A stretch of 27,612 nucleotides of DNA from an uncultured Collinsella sp. (GCA_900546085.1 URBS01000011.1:1-27612); one strand, 5' to 3'; shown: positions 1 through 7,332, counted from the first letter of the stretch. Notes: a model not told the origin generated them from the letters alone. A program made the numbers and translations.

Positions 1-38
1 TTTTTAAAAAAGATTTCCCCGCACACACTTCGCTGTGC

Positions 39-44
39 TATAGT
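39..44 (+). promoter_or_regulatory. Probable -10 element of the Trp leader/ECF operon promoter
   Basis: TATAGT lies about 60 bases before the leader peptide, placing a transcript start near 50. No good -35 hexamer is visible 16-18 bases upstream. A short inverted repeat (GCACA at 21-25 with TGTGC at 35-39) sits immediately before it and could be an operator. The A/T-rich bases 1-15 may be the tail of a terminator of an upstream gene outside the window. Confidence 0.45.
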
Positions 45-102
45 GCAGCGCAACAGCAACTAGGTGCGACCGCGCCACGGCATCACGAAAGGAGCCACCA
101 AC

Positions 103-171
103 ATGAAGAACACGATGAAATCTCTCAACAACTGGTGGTGGCGTGATGCGAATACGATCGGTCGACAGTGA
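103..171 (+). CDS. Tryptophan-rich leader peptide (trpL-like), 22 aa
   Basis: A short reading frame begins with ATG after a clear ribosome site (AAAGGAG at 88-94, 8 bases away) and reads MKNTMKSLNNWWWRDANTIG followed by RQ and a stop. Three consecutive UGG codons (133-141) in a 22-codon peptide, ahead of a terminator hairpin (208-238), are the hallmark of transcription attenuation by ribosome stalling, as in the trpL leaders of trp biosynthesis operons. Here the downstream gene is an ECF transporter S component, so the peptide most likely senses charged tRNA-Trp to control tryptophan uptake. The first bases of the frame can pair with the Trp codons (94-100 with 136-142). It is too short for ordinary gene callers and is probably unannotated. 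Trp codons, ribosome site and terminator are seen directly; the sensing role is inferred. Confidence 0.85.
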   Translation: MKNTMKSLNNWWWRDANTIGRQ

Positions 172-270
172 GTCCCTCACGCCTGTTTTTGCGCTCTAGG
201 TGATTGGAAGGCCTCCGGTTTCGACCGGGGGCCTTTTTCTATCTCGAGCCCGATCGCATTCGCATCACGC
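141..270 (+). promoter_or_regulatory. Long-range alternative RNA pairings in the Trp leader
   Basis: Bases 141-161, starting at the last base of the third Trp codon, are complementary to 250-270 at 20 of 21 positions (single A-C mismatch at 154/257). Part of the same segment (142-149) is also perfectly complementary to 80-87, just before the leader's ribosome site. The central segment therefore has two mutually exclusive partners, one upstream and one beyond the terminator. A ribosome stalled on the Trp codons would cover much of it. The complementarity is seen directly; the regulatory role is inferred. Confidence 0.6.
208..238 (+). terminator. Intrinsic terminator/attenuator after the Trp leader
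   Basis: An uninterrupted 12-bp stem (208-219 with 224-235, one G-U pair) closed by a TTCG tetraloop runs into a T tract (234-238). It lies 37 bases after the leader stop codon and 78 bases before the S-component start, exactly where an attenuator belongs. I could not find a convincing antiterminator that pairs with its left arm, so how stalling prevents it forming is unresolved. Confidence 0.85.
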
Positions 271-315
271 GCCTCCGCTTTTCTCTTGCAATCCCCTTCC
301 GAAAGGATTTTCACC

Positions 316-888
316 ATGCCTCAGAACACCACCGCCACCCAGCCCCGCACCGTCCATACCGCCGATCGCGGTAAGCTCGATATCCGTGCCCTTGTCCTGC
401 TCGCCATCCTGCTTGCCGCCGGCTTCATCCTCAACTTCACCGTCGGCAAGGCTATCTCCAGCATCTCGGGCGGCATGATTAGCCCCGAGTTCATCATCTC
501 GGCCTTCTGCCTCACCATTCTGGTCATTCGCCCCAACATTGGTCAGGCGCCCGTCATCGGCCTCATCTCGGCCGCCGTGATCCAGATCACCACCACCTCG
601 CCGTTTGTCGATTTTGCCGCCGAGGGCATCGCCGCCATGCTTATGGCCGTCATCGTCAACGCCGCCGCCAAGGGCGGCCAGGTTAAGCCTGCCGTCGCCA
701 TCATCGCAACGTTCGTGACCACCTTTGTCTCGGGCGTCATCTTTATGGTCATCAAGATGGCCATGCTCGGCGTGGTGGGCGAGCTCGCCGCAGCCATGCT
801 GCCCGTTGTCGCCATGACCGCCGTCTTTAACGCCATCCTGGTCGGCGCCCTCTACCTGCCCATCCAGAAGGCCCTTAGGCTCAACTAA
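316..888 (+). CDS. ECF transporter S component, probable tryptophan-specific (TrpP-like)
   Basis: A 190-residue very hydrophobic protein with about six membrane spans (roughly residues 23-45, 55-72, 78-95, 100-116, 125-148 and 160-182) and short loops, the size and build of an energy-coupling-factor substrate-binding subunit. It should bind its substrate in the membrane and pass it inward with the EcfA/EcfT module encoded just downstream. Tryptophan is inferred from the upstream leader with three Trp codons and a terminator, not from binding-site residues. The ATG at 316 is preferred over a TTG at 286 because GAAAGGA (301-307) is correctly spaced. A 101-bp nested palindrome follows the stop, then the ATPase gene, so S and A/T levels may differ. 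The S-component class is fairly secure; substrate is moderate. Confidence 0.75.
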   Translation: MPQNTTATQPRTVHTADRGKLDIRALVLLAILLAAGFILNFTVGKAISSISGGMISPEFIISAFCLTILVIRPNIGQAPVIGLISAAVIQITTTSPFVDFAAEGIAAMLMAVIVNAAAKGGQVKPAVAIIATFVTTFVSGVIFMVIKMAMLGVVGELAAAMLPVVAMTAVFNAILVGALYLPIQKALRLN

Positions 889-894
889 CCCGCT

Positions 895-995
895 CGGCTT
901 TACGAGCCACCCCATCTTGGCGTTCATTCGTCGCTCGCGTACCCAAGTACGCTTCGCTCCCCTTTCGCGCCAACCTGGGGCCCCTCGTAAAGCCG
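895..995. repeat. Nested palindromic element between S component and ATPase genes
   Basis: Imperfect inverted repeats at 895-922 and 968-995 share a perfect 12-base outer stem (895-906 with 984-995) and a 6-base inner match (917-922 with 968-973). Between them sits a perfect 6-bp hairpin (937-942 with 947-952, loop CCAA). There is no T run, so it is not a standard terminator. It may trim or stabilise operon mRNA, or be a dispersed repeat. Comparable nested palindromes occur elsewhere in the window. Confidence 0.7.
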
Positions 996-1038
996 TCTCC
1001 GCACTCCACCAACAAAGACTGTCCCAGACAACTAGCTC

Positions 1039-1082
1039 TTGGGGACGTTCTTAAACGACTAGTCATGTAAGAACGTCCCCAA
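1039..1082. repeat. Perfect 15-bp inverted repeat before the ATPase gene
   Basis: Bases 1039-1053 are exactly complementary to 1068-1082, with a 14-base loop that itself contains the palindrome GACTAGTC (1057-1064). The arm core GGGGACGTTCTTA resembles REP-type palindromes moved by REP-associated tyrosine transposases, but that is a resemblance only. It ends 8 bases before the ribosome site of the ATPase gene and may affect its translation. Confidence 0.75.
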
Positions 1083-1100
1083 TGACTCTGAAAGGTATCC

Positions 1101-2852
1101 ATGGAAACGATCATCAACGTCGACGATGTCTCGTTCTCCTATGGCACGCAGACCGAGCAGGCGCTCAGCCACATCTCACTCAGCGTGAACAAGGGAGATT
1201 TCATCGGCATCATCGGGCCCTCGGGCGCCGGCAAGTCCACGCTTGCTGCCTGCCTGTCGGGCGCCGTGCCCCACCACTACACCGGCACGTTCTTTGGGTC
1301 CGTCATGGTTGACGGCCACGACACCTGCGAGGTCTCGTTGACCGACGTGTCGCAAATCGTCGGCAGCGTGCTGCAGGATATCGACACGCAGATGGTCGCC
1401 TCGGTCGTCGAGGACGAGATACTCTTTGGCCTCGAGAACTTTGGCGTTCCCCACGACCAGATCGAGCAGCGCGTGAGCGAAACGCTCGAGACCGTCGGCA
1501 TCAGCGACCTGCGCGACCGCGAGATCGCCACCCTCTCGGGCGGACAGAAGCAAAAGGTAGCCATCGCCGCCATCCTCGCCATGCGTCCGCGCGTTTTGGT
1601 TCTCGACGAGCCCACCGCGGCACTCGACCCCGCCAGCTCCACGTTGGTCTTCGAGACGCTGCGTGAGGCAAACCGCGCACTTGGAATTACCATCGTCGTC
1701 GTTGAGCAAAAGGTCGCCCTGCTCTCGGAGTACTGCAACCGCGTGCTCGTGCTCAACCATGGCGAAATCGCGCTGCAGGGCGAGCCACACGAGGTTTTCG
1801 GGCATACCGACGAGCTCCGTGCCATCGGCGTCGACTGCCCTCGCGTCACGCGTATCTTCAATAGCCTCGAGGCCGATGGCCTGGTAAGCGGTATCCCTTG
1901 CTTGGATGTCGATGAGGCCGAGCGCCTGATTTCGGGCATTGTCGACCCCGCACACGCGGCCAGCGAAGCCCAGGCGCCCGCCGGCTCCCCGCATGCACCG
2001 TCGTTGCGCCCGCACGCCAAGGACGCCGAGCCCGTGCTCACCTTCGATCACGTTGAGTTTGCCTATCCCAATGGCGGCGCCGCCGTACACGACCTCAACC
2101 TGACCCTCTATCCCGGCGAGCTCGTGGGCATCGTCGGCCAGAACGGTGCCGGCAAGACCACGCTCACCAAGCTGCTCACAGGCCTGCTTAAGCCCGCCTC
2201 GGGCAGCGTGCGCGTTACGGGGCTGGACACCGCAGCCGTTCCCACGAGCCGCATCGCCCGCGAAGTCGCAACCCTCTTCCAAAACCCCGACCGCCAGATC
2301 TGCAAGGATACCGTACTCGACGAGGTCGCTTTTGGCCTGGAGCTTGCCGGCATCGACCGTGCCGAGGCTCTGCGTCGCGCTCGACTCGTTATCGACCGCT
2401 TTGGCCTGCCTGCCGATGAGGCACCTTTCTCGCTTTCGCGCGGCCAGCGACAAATGGTGGCGCTTGCCTCCGTCGTAGTTGTTGAGCCCAAGATCGTCGT
2501 GCTCGACGAGCCCACGAGCGGCCTTGATTACCGCGAGTGCATGACCGTCATGGAAACCGTGCGCACCATGGCCGAGCGCGGCTGCGCCGTGATTATGGTC
2601 TGTCACGACATGGAAGTCGTTTCCGACTTTGCCGAGCGTATCGTAGTAATGGCCGACGGTCGTATCCTCGACCGCGGCCGCACGCACGAGCTATTCTCGA
2701 ACATCGAGCTCATGCAGCAAGCCTACGTTGAGCCACCTCAGGTCATAGAGCTTTCTCATCGTCTGGCATCCTCCGTCTCTCCCGTCTTTGCACAGGTGAG
2801 CGAGGTCACCGATATCGTTCGCATTACCGAGGAGATGGTCCACCGTGGTTAA
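1101..2852 (+). CDS. ecfA: ECF transporter ATPase, two ABC domains fused (EcfA-EcfA')
   Basis: A 583-residue cytoplasmic protein with two complete ABC ATPase domains in one chain, equivalent to the EcfA1/EcfA2 heterodimer. Domain 1 has Walker A GPSGAGKST (39-47), signature LSGGQKQKV and Walker B LVLDEPTAALD. Domain 2, after a proline/alanine-rich linker around residues 270-310, has Walker A GQNGAGKTT (from about 346), a slightly divergent signature LSRGQRQMV, and Walker B VVLDEPTSGLD. It powers import through EcfT and the S component. The ATG at 1101 follows AAAGG at 1091-1095. Its last 8 bases overlap the start of ecfT, indicating translational coupling. Fused ECF ATPases are known in several lineages; function is secure, substrate depends on the S component. 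Confidence 0.93.
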   Translation: METIINVDDVSFSYGTQTEQALSHISLSVNKGDFIGIIGPSGAGKSTLAACLSGAVPHHYTGTFFGSVMVDGHDTCEVSLTDVSQIVGSVLQDIDTQMVASVVEDEILFGLENFGVPHDQIEQRVSETLETVGISDLRDREIATLSGGQKQKVAIAAILAMRPRVLVLDEPTAALDPASSTLVFETLREANRALGITIVVVEQKVALLSEYCNRVLVLNHGEIALQGEPHEVFGHTDELRAIGVDCPRVTRIFNSLEADGLVSGIPCLDVDEAERLISGIVDPAHAASEAQAPAGSPHAPSLRPHAKDAEPVLTFDHVEFAYPNGGAAVHDLNLTLYPGELVGIVGQNGAGKTTLTKLLTGLLKPASGSVRVTGLDTAAVPTSRIAREVATLFQNPDRQICKDTVLDEVAFGLELAGIDRAEALRRARLVIDRFGLPADEAPFSLSRGQRQMVALASVVVVEPKIVVLDEPTSGLDYRECMTVMETVRTMAERGCAVIMVCHDMEVVSDFAERIVVMADGRILDRGRTHELFSNIELMQQAYVEPPQVIELSHRLASSVSPVFAQVSEVTDIVRITEEMVHRG

Positions 2853-3591
2853 CGTCATCGACTATATGCCGGGCGACACACTGCTGCACCGCTTGAACCC
2901 GGTCGTCAAACTGGGCCTTGCCGCCGCCATCATCATCGGCATCTTCCTGTCCGACACCTACGTGGCGCTGTTGGGCTTTTTGGCACTCACCCTCGCACTG
3001 GGCGCCTATGCCGGTGTCGTCGACCGTCTGCTCTCGCTACTCAAGCTGCTGATTCCGCTCGCACTTATCATGCTGGTGCTTCAGCTGGCCTTTATGCGCG
3101 ACGGCAACATAGTGTGGGGCTTTATCACCGACACGGGCCTCATTACCGGATCGAAGGCCTGCCTACGCCTGTTGGGCGTGGCGCTGCCACTCATCCTCAT
3201 GCTTATGGTGACCAAGCTCAACGACCTCGCCAACGCCTGCGTCGAGGTGCTGCACGTGCCGTATCGCTATGCCTTCACCTTTACCACGGCGCTACGCTTT
3301 GTGCCGGTGTTTGGTCAGGAGATGAACGCCATCATGGAAGCGCAGACCGCACGCGGCGTCGAGTACGACACCAAGAACCCCATCAAGAAGCTTAAGCTCA
3401 TGTTGCCACTGTGTGTGCCGCTGCTCATCTCGAGCGTGGGCAAGACCGATGCCACAGCCTTGGCGGCAGAACAGCGCGGCTTCTATCTGCGTACACGCGC
3501 CAGCTCGTACAAGCGCTACCCCATCAAGGGCCTGGACATCGCCGTGCTCATCGTCAGCATCGCCCTCATCGCCATCGGCTTCCTGTTCTAG
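2845..3591 (+). CDS. ecfT: ECF transporter transmembrane coupling protein EcfT
   Basis: A 248-residue membrane protein of the EcfT/CbiQ family that links the ATPases to the S component. It has several membrane helices in the N-terminal two thirds, then the two conserved coupling-helix motifs typical of the family, seen here as AQTARGVEYD and ALAAEQRGFY, which bind the ATPase grooves. A last hydrophobic helix lies at the C-terminus. It starts with GTG inside the end of the ATPase gene (8-base overlap), preceded by GAGGAGATGG. A strong terminator follows at 3621-3657, so it is the last gene of the Trp leader-controlled operon. Confidence 0.93.
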   Translation: MVNVIDYMPGDTLLHRLNPVVKLGLAAAIIIGIFLSDTYVALLGFLALTLALGAYAGVVDRLLSLLKLLIPLALIMLVLQLAFMRDGNIVWGFITDTGLITGSKACLRLLGVALPLILMLMVTKLNDLANACVEVLHVPYRYAFTFTTALRFVPVFGQEMNAIMEAQTARGVEYDTKNPIKKLKLMLPLCVPLLISSVGKTDATALAAEQRGFYLRTRASSYKRYPIKGLDIAVLIVSIALIAIGFLF

Positions 3592-3620
3592 TTCGCCACC
3601 GGCAGCAACCGCCCAACGCA

Positions 3621-3657
3621 AAAGGCCTCGGCTCGCACCAAACGAGCCGAGGCCTTT
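3621..3657. terminator. Terminator after ecfT
   Basis: A perfect 15-bp stem (3621-3635 with 3643-3657) with a 7-base loop. The arm begins with AAA and ends with TTT, so it can act in both directions, closing the ECF operon and possibly the minus-strand racemase operon. Confidence 0.85.
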
Positions 3658-3689
3658 ACTGTTTCACCAGATAAAACCTACCAAAATTA

Positions 3690-3710
3690 ACCTGTCCCTT
3701 TTTGACAGGT
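3690..3710 (-). terminator. Possible terminator after the racemase gene
   Basis: A 7-bp inverted repeat (3690-3696 with 3704-3710) lies just past the minus-strand racemase stop. Read on the minus strand it is followed by TTAATTTT. The short stem makes it weak; it may equally be a dispersed repeat related to the GGGAC-containing palindrome at 1039-1082. Confidence 0.4.
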
Positions 3711-3716
3711 CGGAAG

Positions 3717-4463
3717 CTAGAGGCGGTAGGGGGCGCCGCTGCGGATGATGGATTCGCGCACCAGGACATCCATGGCATCGAGGGTGATCTCGGGCATCTC
3801 TCGATACTTCTGCAGCACCGATAGCTCGGTGCAGGCCAGAATGACACGGTCGCAGCCGCTACGGGCGAACTCCCACATCACGCGGTCGAACTTATCCATA
3901 TCGGGCTCACGTCCGGCCTTCACATCATCGTAGATAAGCGACATCACATCGTTCTGACGTTTCTCGCTGGGATAGACAACCTCAACACCCGCGGCCTCGC
4001 ATTCGCGGCCGTAGACGCCCGCGCCCACGGTTCCGTCGGTGCCCATGATGCCAATCTTGCGCACCGGCTCGGCCGGCATACTCAGGTTGGGGTCGAACTC
4101 GCGCTCCCCCATCACCGCACCCGCAAGGGCATAGCGCACCGACTCACGCGGCATGTGGATAATCGGCACCTTCGTAAACGACTGGATCTGGTCGTAGAAG
4201 TAGTGTGACGTGTTGCAGGGAATGGCAATGTGCGCACAGCCCAGCGACTCGAGTGCCTGGGCACACTCTTTCATGGTCGCCAGCAGCTTGGCATGCTCGC
4301 CGGTCTTAATGGCCAGCGTGCGGTCGGGCATGGTCGACTTGGAGAGCACCACCATGTCGATATGTTCCTGATCGCAGGCAGCAGCCGTATGACGCACCAC
4401 CTGGTCGTAGTAATATGACGTGGCCTCGGCGCCCATGCCGCCGATAACTCCCAGCTTTTCCAT
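3717..4463 (-). CDS. Aspartate/glutamate racemase family protein
   Basis: A 248-residue PLP-independent amino-acid racemase. The two catalytic cysteines that act as opposing acid/base pairs are visible: Cys83 in IPCNTSH and Cys211 in ILACTELS. The N-terminus MEKLGVIGGMG is the usual first strand and loop. The ATG at 4463 is chosen because AAGGAGG sits just upstream; a longer frame from 4547 lacks support. It lies 84 bases downstream of a D-aspartate ligase-like gene on the same strand, an arrangement like that in Enterococcus faecium, where the racemase supplies D-aspartate to the ligase. I therefore infer aspartate racemase rather than glutamate racemase (MurI). A perfect palindrome GCGCAATTGCGC (4486-4497) lies between the two genes. 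Confidence 0.85.
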   Translation of the reverse strand: MEKLGVIGGMGAEATSYYYDQVVRHTAAACDQEHIDMVVLSKSTMPDRTLAIKTGEHAKLLATMKECAQALESLGCAHIAIPCNTSHYFYDQIQSFTKVPIIHMPRESVRYALAGAVMGEREFDPNLSMPAEPVRKIGIMGTDGTVGAGVYGRECEAAGVEVVYPSEKRQNDVMSLIYDDVKAGREPDMDKFDRVMWEFARSGCDRVILACTELSVLQKYREMPEITLDAMDVLVRESIIRSGAPYRL

Positions 4464-4547
4464 CGCCGCCTCCTTGGTGACGCTTGCGCAATTGCGCGTA
4501 TCATACCCGCGCCCGCCCGATGTAAACCGGACGGGCGCCGCACTCAT

Positions 4548-5804
4548 CTACTTGTAATACGTCTTGAACAGCTTAAAGTGGCGCAGCTTGGTGTGCCACA
4601 TGCGCAGCCAGCGGTTAAAGACAAAGTCGCCCTTCATAAACGAAGGGTCGGCGCCCTTGCCTTCCTTGTCCAGGCGATGCACCTTAGCGCGCAGCTCGGG
4701 ATCCTTGACGTACTTGTCGACGACGCCCATGGGAACGACCATCCACAGCGCCTCGTCCTGCGCCGTCACAAACTCCGGCTCAAACGGGCGGTTGAACACA
4801 TACTCGTCCACCACATACTTGGCAACGTTAAAGCCGCTGTTAGTGACGTAGTAGTTGCTGCGACCTTGGCGCGTGTTGAAATCGAAGAACTTAAACGAGC
4901 CGTCGCGTTCGTCGTACTTAACGTCAAAGTTGGAATAACCCACAAAGTGAAGGTCCTCGAGCAACTTGCGCACGCCGCCCATGAGCTCGTCATTGGGCTC
5001 GGTGATGATACAGGCGTGGTTGCCGACACCGTGAGGCTGATGCTCCTCGAGCAGCACGTGGCCCAGGCACATCATGCGGACCTTGCCGTTGCGGTCGGAA
5101 TAGCTGGTGAGCACGCGCATATACTCGTCGTTGCCGGGCACGCGATCCTGCAAGATCAGGTCGTCGGTGTAGCCGCTGGCATACGAGTCGCGAATGACCT
5201 GTTCCAGCTCGGCACGGTCGGCAATCTCATAGGCCTTTTTCTGGCCCTCGAACTCGTGCTGCCACCACATGATGCCGTCAGAAGGCTTCAGAATCATCGG
5301 GTAGGGAAAATCGATCTGGTCGAGCACTTCGGCAGGCGCCTCGCCTTGAGCGTTCAGCATCGCCATGGTGAAGGTAAAGGTATGCGGATAGGGCACGCCA
5401 TGCTTCTCGCACAGCTCGTAGAAGATCTCCTTCTTCTGACACTGCTCAAGCATGCTGTAGGGAGCGTAAGGCGCGACGATGTTATCCGCCAACTCATGGG
5501 CATCCTTGGCCTGAGCCACAAGGGCAACATAGTTATCGCCACAGCCCACAAGGACAATCGTCTTATCGGCATGCGCTTGGGCAATGCCGTTGACGGTCCT
5601 GAGCATCACGGGCATGGTGTCGATATCCACGTTGGGCGTGTAGTCGATAATCTGGCTGCGGTACGCGGGACCCGTCTGGTACTTGCCAAAGACCAGACTC
5701 TTGACCTGGTACTCATCGTAGAAGGCGCGCGCCACCGAATAGGCGTTGATGTCGCCACCGAGCAGCACGGGAATGAACTCGCGCTCTGTAAACTGCAATG
5801 CCAT
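4548..5804 (-). CDS. D-aspartate ligase-like ATP-grasp protein (Aslfm family)
   Basis: A 418-residue cytoplasmic ATP-grasp enzyme. It would activate D-aspartate as an acyl phosphate and attach it to the side-chain amine of the diamino acid in the peptidoglycan precursor, as Aslfm does in Enterococcus faecium. Features recalled from that family and seen here are an N-terminal FIPVLLGGDINAYSVARAF segment, a central VRMMCLGHVLLEE stretch, and the ATP-grasp metal/ATP region FVGYSNFDVKYD followed by FFDFNTRQGRS. The ATG at 5804 follows AGGAAG. The same-strand racemase downstream would supply D-Asp, and the pair implies a D-Asp-containing (A4-type) cross-bridge. It could also ligate another amino acid; the neighbour makes D-Asp the best guess. 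Confidence 0.8.
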   Translation of the reverse strand: MALQFTEREFIPVLLGGDINAYSVARAFYDEYQVKSLVFGKYQTGPAYRSQIIDYTPNVDIDTMPVMLRTVNGIAQAHADKTIVLVGCGDNYVALVAQAKDAHELADNIVAPYAPYSMLEQCQKKEIFYELCEKHGVPYPHTFTFTMAMLNAQGEAPAEVLDQIDFPYPMILKPSDGIMWWQHEFEGQKKAYEIADRAELEQVIRDSYASGYTDDLILQDRVPGNDEYMRVLTSYSDRNGKVRMMCLGHVLLEEHQPHGVGNHACIITEPNDELMGGVRKLLEDLHFVGYSNFDVKYDERDGSFKFFDFNTRQGRSNYYVTNSGFNVAKYVVDEYVFNRPFEPEFVTAQDEALWMVVPMGVVDKYVKDPELRAKVHRLDKEGKGADPSFMKGDFVFNRWLRMWHTKLRHFKLFKTYYK

Positions 5805-6091
5805 GGAAACTTCCTATCATGAACTGCCCACACAACGGGGCGGTCTTTGCGCAACTGATTTATTCTAGCGTGCCAAGCCGCCGGCGCCCAAAGCTCCACC
5901 GTATCTATGGCAATCGACGTAATCATCCAGCATGAAATCCGCCCTCGCCGTGATGGGACCCTGTAGTTGCAAAACCCCACATGAGGCGACTTTTGATAAA
6001 CAAAAACCCTCTCGACAGGGTTCCGTAACGTTAAAGTTGAACTCTATGGTTTCTCAACAATTCATCATAACTGCAGGTCAAAGCCAAAGCC

Positions 6092-6106
6092 TCAAGTTCA
6101 ACTTGA
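6092..6106. promoter_or_regulatory. SoxR/MerR-like operator palindrome
   Basis: TCAAGTTCAACTTGA is a palindrome apart from its centre base. With the preceding CC it closely resembles the SoxR-type operator CCTCAAGTTAACTTGAGG. Related half-sites occur nearby: AAGTTGAAC at 6034-6042 and TTCAAGTTGAGG at 6126-6137. No MerR-family gene is in the window. Confidence 0.5.
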
Positions 6107-6113
6107 CCCTTTG

Positions 6114-6128
6114 GAACCTTTAAGGTTC
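6114..6128. promoter_or_regulatory. Second palindrome in the divergent region
   Basis: GAACCTTTAAGGTTC is a perfect 7+1+7 palindrome, 8 bases after the SoxR-like site and 23 bases before a -10-like TAGAAT (6151-6156) that could serve the secreted protein gene. The rest of the 394-bp gap (5805-6198) holds a small hairpin (6005-6010 with 6017-6022) and no reading frame I would support. Confidence 0.45.
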
Positions 6129-6198
6129 AAGTTGAGGTCGAAAGCAGTAGTAGAATACCGTTCGAACCATAACCTACGATTGATTGCAGAGGGACTGG

Positions 6199-7332
6199 AT
6201 GCAGCATTCGAATCATCGCGCCGCAGCGCTCATTGCGTCGAAGCCGGCTCGTATCATCACGAGCGCCGCACTCGCCGTTGCGCTGACGGCCACGCCGATG
6301 CTCTCCCCCGTTGCGGCGTATGCCGCCTCGCAGGCAACGCAGGACCAGCTTTCCGCAGCCCAGCAGAAGATCGAAGCCGCCACGAGCGCCTACAACGACG
6401 CCCGCACCAAACTCGATGACCTGCAAAAGCAGATTGACTCCAATGAGGCAAGCATCGAGGAAATCGAGGCTAAGCTTCCCGAGCAGCAGGCCAAGGCAAG
6501 CTCCGCCATGCGCGATCTGTACAAGTATCAGAAGGGCACCAACCCCATCGTGAGCTTCCTGGTCAACGCGCAGAGCCTGGGTGAGTTCATCACGACCTGC
6601 AAATACACCAACCAGATCACGAGCTCGAGCGTCGACGAGATCGAAGAGCTCAATAATATGCAAACCGAACTCGAGCAGAACAAGGCCGAGCTCCAGCAGG
6701 CCAAGTCACAGCTTGAGGCAGAGCAGAAAAACGCCGAGGATGCGCTGGCGCAGGCCCAGCAGCTCCGCAGCGAGGCACAGGCAAAAGCCGAGCAGGAAAA
6801 TGCCGCCGAGCTTGCCAAGCTTGAGGCCGATAAGGCCGCTGCCGCCGAGAAGATCTCGGGCGAGGGCGTAAGCGGCAACAATTCCAGCAGCCAGGCCACC
6901 AACACCAACACCACCATCGACACCACGGTGAACAACGCCAATACCGGTAGCTCCGATTACGATTCGTTCATTAATGAGTGGACGAGCCGCATCGACAATT
7001 ATCTCGCCGGCTCCCCCATGGCAGGCCAGGGCTATAACTTTGCCGTCGCCGCTTGGAATACCGGTGTCGACCCCCGTTGGTCCCCCGCCATCGCCTGCAT
7101 CGAGAGCACCAAGGGTGCTTATTGCGCCAATTCTTACAACGCCTGGGGCTGGAGTGCCCGTGGCGGCGGTTGGCGCAGCTTTGGCAGCTGGAGCGAGGGC
7201 ATCTCCGCTCACGTTGCCTATCTGGGCGCCAACTACGGCTCCACCCTTACCCCGGCAGCGGCCAAAAAGTACTGCCCGCCCACGTGGCAGGACTGGTACA
7301 ACAAAGTCGCCGCTCAGATGAACCGCATCTAG
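6199..7332 (+). CDS. Secreted coiled-coil protein with lysozyme-like C-terminal domain
   Basis: A 377-residue exported protein. It has a signal peptide (residues 1 to about 43: basic start, hydrophobic run, cleavage near PVAAYAA). A long Gln/Glu/Lys/Ala-rich coiled coil follows, resembling the PcsB/CwlO N-terminal coiled-coil segment of cell-wall hydrolases. A Ser/Asn/Thr-rich linker (about 235-260) leads to a C-terminal domain with WSPAIACIESTKGAYC, NAWGWSARGGGWRSFGSW and EGISAHVAYL, similar to lysozyme/transglycosylase-like folds; the Glu in IACIES is the candidate catalytic acid. It probably cuts or binds peptidoglycan outside the cell. ATG at 6199 is chosen over TTG at 6184 because AGAGGG precedes it. 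It diverges from the D-Asp ligase, another wall gene. Enzyme activity is not proven. Confidence 0.75.
   Translation: MQHSNHRAAALIASKPARIITSAALAVALTATPMLSPVAAYAASQATQDQLSAAQQKIEAATSAYNDARTKLDDLQKQIDSNEASIEEIEAKLPEQQAKASSAMRDLYKYQKGTNPIVSFLVNAQSLGEFITTCKYTNQITSSSVDEIEELNNMQTELEQNKAELQQAKSQLEAEQKNAEDALAQAQQLRSEAQAKAEQENAAELAKLEADKAAAAEKISGEGVSGNNSSSQATNTNTTIDTTVNNANTGSSDYDSFINEWTSRIDNYLAGSPMAGQGYNFAVAAWNTGVDPRWSPAIACIESTKGAYCANSYNAWGWSARGGGWRSFGSWSEGISAHVAYLGANYGSTLTPAAAKKYCPPTWQDWYNKVAAQMNRI

Noticed and set aside
190..193. Continuation of the leader peptide into the S gene by frameshift
   Set aside because: The leader has a clean stop at 169-171 and no slippery sequence is present before it.
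895..995. Intrinsic terminator after the S-component gene
   Set aside because: No T run and a long mismatched centre; the ATPase and EcfT genes downstream need readthrough.
1176..2687. 503-codon minus-strand frame opposite the ECF ATPase
   Set aside because: Shadow frame; the plus strand encodes two full ABC domains.
4578..5822. 414-codon open frame on the plus strand opposite the D-Asp ligase
   Set aside because: It mirrors the real minus-strand gene in GC-rich DNA, has no recognisable motif, and the minus frame carries the ATP-grasp signatures.
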